Shown here: one piece after another, positions 6,774 through 8,733 of the stretch | Layout of the letters: every line of letters starts with the position of its first letter | How positions within the stretch are numbered: position 1 is the stretch's first letter | Assembly (NCBI GenBank): GCA_964482685.1 | Contig: CAYZZA010000051.1 | Location: forward strand, 1-8,733 | Source: CAYZZA01 sp964482685 | Lineage (GTDB): Bacteria > Bacillota > Bacilli > Lactobacillales > Carnobacteriaceae_A | Reading direction: 5' to 3' | DNA length: 8,733 nt | Made by a program: the position numbers and the translations under genes | Notes under the pieces: model-generated | Databases searched by the model: none | What the model was told of the DNA's origin: nothing | The model's input: the letters and a program-made list of their open reading frames with translations, nothing else

Positions 6774-6825
6774 TACATAAAAAATTAGATATAGATCTAA
6801 AAAACAAAAACATGGAGGGTTTATT

Positions 6826-7857
6826 ATGCAAAAGAAAACATGGAAAAATATGGCAACACTTGTATTGGCATTAATGGTATTTTTATTAGTCGGGTGTTCT
6901 TCTTCGACAGAAGAAACAAAAACAGACACATCTGACGCAACAACTCAAGAAGGTGGCAAAGTAGAAAAGATTGCCTTATTGCTTCCTGGTACAATCACCG
7001 ATCATGGGTGGAATGCAAATGCGCATGCTGGGCTAGAGAAGTTAAAAGGTGAAGGATACGAAACAGCCTATACAGAAATGGTTGTTGCAGCAAACATGGA
7101 AGCAACATTTAGAAATTACGCAAAAGAAGGATACGACTTATTAATAGGACACGGTGGACAATTTGGCGATGCTGCTCTTCGTGTCGCGGCAGATTATCCT
7201 GAAAAATATTTCTTCGTTTTTGGACCAGCACCAGATGAAAATGCGGAAATGCCTGACAATATGTGTTTTGTAGACGAAGGCGAATTTGAAGGAGCCTACC
7301 TTGCGGGTGTTCTTGCAGCCTTAACAACAGAATCAAACGTGATTGGGTATGTAGGTGGAGAAGACATCTCAACCCAACGTGCAGATAAAAATGCTTTTAT
7401 CGAAGGAGTAGCATCCATTGATCCCGCGATAGACGTTCAAGTCATCATCGCAGGAACGTTTGAAGACTCTGCCAAAGGAAAAGAGAGTGCACTTGCATTG
7501 ATTGAGCAGGGAGCGGATGTGTTGATGCATTCTGCTGATAGTACTGGAGTGGGAGTTATAGAAGCTGCCAAAGAACAAGAAGTCTATGTGATCGGATATG
7601 GAACCGATCAAAGCAACTTAGCGGGAGAATATATCTTGACTTCAATTATTATCAATATTCCAGATGCAATTGTGCAACAATTAGACCGAATTGAACAAGG
7701 TAATTTCGCAGGCGTGTACAAACAAGGGTTAGAAGTAGGGTTGATTGCTCTAGCTCCTTATGGCCCAAGTGTGCCAGAAGAAGTGCGTACGCAAGTAGAC
7801 GAAACGAAAGAACAGATTATTTCAGGAGAAGTCGAAGTTACATTATCCTATGAATAA
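6826..7857 (+). CDS. BMP-family substrate-binding lipoprotein of the ABC importer
   Basis: The 343-residue product is the extracellular receptor that hands substrate to the two permeases. A lipoprotein signal peptide is clear: KK near the start, a hydrophobic core at 10-23, lipobox LVGC with Cys24 as the lipidated residue, then a Ser/Thr/Glu/Asp-rich linker to about 44. The ATG has GGAGGG 6 bases upstream. BMP-family blocks follow: TDHGWNANAHAGL at 58-70, GHGGQFGDAA at 108-117, EGEFEGAYLAGVLAAL at 151-166, GYVGGED at 174-180, YGTDQSN at 258-264 and LTSIIINI at 271-278. The N-terminal motif is not the DKSFNQ form of purine-nucleoside binders such as PnrA, and the Lys that usually follows the TS segment is absent. 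The family and role are sure; the substrate is uncertain (nucleoside, base, or a thiamin-related compound). Confidence 0.93.
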   Translation: MQKKTWKNMATLVLALMVFLLVGCSSSTEETKTDTSDATTQEGGKVEKIALLLPGTITDHGWNANAHAGLEKLKGEGYETAYTEMVVAANMEATFRNYAKEGYDLLIGHGGQFGDAALRVAADYPEKYFFVFGPAPDENAEMPDNMCFVDEGEFEGAYLAGVLAALTTESNVIGYVGGEDISTQRADKNAFIEGVASIDPAIDVQVIIAGTFEDSAKGKESALALIEQGADVLMHSADSTGVGVIEAAKEQEVYVIGYGTDQSNLAGEYILTSIIINIPDAIVQQLDRIEQGNFAGVYKQGLEVGLIALAPYGPSVPEEVRTQVDETKEQIISGEVEVTLSYE

Positions 7858-7884
7858 AGTAGTTAAAGAAAGGATTTTATGAAT

Positions 7885-8640
7885 ATGCCAAAATTAGATG
7901 CATCTGTTGCACGAGTTCAAATATGGGAAGAGTTAAGAAAAGTTGCACGTCCAGACTCTAGATTTGCGTGGGATTTTGGAGAGTTCATTACAGATTACGA
8001 AGGTAGCGACAAGTGTGCAGATATTTTGACAAATACAGACATGTACCAAGAGGCCCAAGTCCTCTTTGTCACACCTGACAACAACTTAGAAAAACTTCGA
8101 GAGCAAATTATTCGTGATAAAAAAACAATGATTATGACCAACTACAGTATTTCTAGAGGATTTTTCTTATTAAAACCTGGGGACGTGCCTGAAGGAAAAG
8201 AAGAAGTGGCATCTTTGCTTGATGGAGTCGAACGTTATTGGGAACATCACACACTTGCCCAGTTAAAAGAAGTCATTGATCATATTGATATCTTGGTCAC
8301 AGGTGCTTCGGCCATTACACCAAGTGGCATTCGCTTTGGAAAAGGGCACGGGTACTTTGACCTTGAGTGGGCCATGTTCTACACATACGAAATGGTTGAC
8401 GAAGACTCTGTTATCGTTGCGGTTGGACATGACTGCCAAGTGGTAGATGTAGATGTAGAAGTGACAGAATTTGACACAGCGATTGATTACATTGTGACAA
8501 CGACTGAAATCATAAAGACTCGAAATGAATTTAAACGTCCCACAAAAGGAATTATTTGGGACAAATTAGAACCAGATATGCAAGAACGAATCCCGCCTAT
8601 TCAAGAAGTGTGGGAAAGAGAACAAAAGAAAAATAAGTAA
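7885..8640 (+). CDS. COG0212 protein (5-formyl-THF cyclo-ligase paralogue)
   Basis: The product is a soluble protein of 251 residues, longer than true 5-formyltetrahydrofolate cyclo-ligase (about 180-200). AAAGGA lies 10 bases before this ATG; an in-frame ATG at 7879 is only 4 bases away and would add two residues. Typical COG0212 features are the VTGASAIT strand at 138-145, the glycine loop GKGHGYFDLE at 152-161, HDCQVVD at 182-188, TEFD at 194-197, and the C-terminal KGIIWDKL near 221-228. Published work on this paralogue family (Pribat and colleagues, 2011) found no cyclo-ligase activity in the members tested, and frequent clustering with thiamin genes; its reaction is unknown. It follows the lipoprotein gene by 27 bases and is the last gene of the operon. 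Automatic labels as cyclo-ligase should be distrusted. Confidence 0.88.
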   Translation: MPKLDASVARVQIWEELRKVARPDSRFAWDFGEFITDYEGSDKCADILTNTDMYQEAQVLFVTPDNNLEKLREQIIRDKKTMIMTNYSISRGFFLLKPGDVPEGKEEVASLLDGVERYWEHHTLAQLKEVIDHIDILVTGASAITPSGIRFGKGHGYFDLEWAMFYTYEMVDEDSVIVAVGHDCQVVDVDVEVTEFDTAIDYIVTTTEIIKTRNEFKRPTKGIIWDKLEPDMQERIPPIQEVWEREQKKNK

Positions 8641-8682
8641 AAAAACACGTAAGAAAATAAGCAAATAAGCAAATAAATAAAA

Positions 8683-8733
8683 AGAGGCTGGGACAAAAGC
8701 CTCTAAATAAAAACACCGTGGAATTAGTCTAAT
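8683..8733 (+). repeat. Start of a 'gaggctgggacaaaa' intergenic element, cut by the window end
   Basis: AGAGGCTGGGACAAAA followed by GCCTCT forms a 7-bp hairpin (8683-8689 with 8698-8704). The GGCTGGGACA core recurs in intergenic elements of many low-GC Gram-positive genomes, from memory. No T tract follows the hairpin. The last bases, ending in ATTAG-T-CTAAT at 8723-8733, are self-complementary and may be part of a larger fold continuing past the window. Just upstream, AATAAGCA is repeated twice (8657-8672) in an A-rich tract. Confidence 0.5.

Noticed and set aside
7885..8640. Genuine 5-formyltetrahydrofolate cyclo-ligase
   Set aside because: Length, the HDxQVVD and TEFD blocks and the C-terminal KGIIWDKL block fit the COG0212 paralogue, whose tested members lack this activity.

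Overview
The window looks like chromosomal DNA of a low-GC Gram-positive bacterium. It has AT-rich spacers, strong AGGAGG-type ribosome binding sites, U-tailed hairpin terminators, a lipobox lipoprotein, a YozE-type small protein and a recurring 'gaggctgggacaaaa' intergenic element. A lactic-acid-type order (Lactobacillales, perhaps Carnobacteriaceae or Enterococcaceae) fits best, but this is judged from gene families and style only.

Left part (1-1720): a tRNA-Val(GAC) gene with an unusual C at position 33 and its own terminator is followed by about 430 bases without a convincing gene. That gap holds a compact group of three DnaA-box-like sites. Next comes a 154-residue protein made of two YozE/SAM-like domains in tandem (+ strand), then a 108-residue protein of unknown function on the - strand, possibly PUA-like. 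Each of these units ends in a clear terminator.

Middle (1673-3228): a tRNA-dihydrouridine synthase (dus) lies on the - strand and ends at a perfectly palindromic terminator. About 300 bases of AT-rich spacer separate it from the promoter of the next operon. That promoter has a good sigma-A -35/-10, overlaps a candidate pair of inverted PurR boxes, and is followed by a leader of about 150 nt with several possible stems.

Right part (3229-8640): a five-gene operon on the + strand encodes a BMP/Nup-type ABC importer: a double-domain ATPase, two BPD_transp_2 permeases with overlapping reading frames, and a BMP-family substrate-binding lipoprotein. The fifth gene is a COG0212 protein, a paralogue of 5-formyltetrahydrofolate cyclo-ligase that is often mis-annotated as that enzyme and has been linked by comparative genomics to thiamin metabolism. 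The binding protein lacks the usual nucleoside-type N-terminal motif. The cargo may therefore not be a simple purine nucleoside, although the PurR-box-like operator points back towards purines. This transporter plus COG0212 unit is the most interesting system in the window. Downstream, the window ends inside a repeat-like intergenic element.
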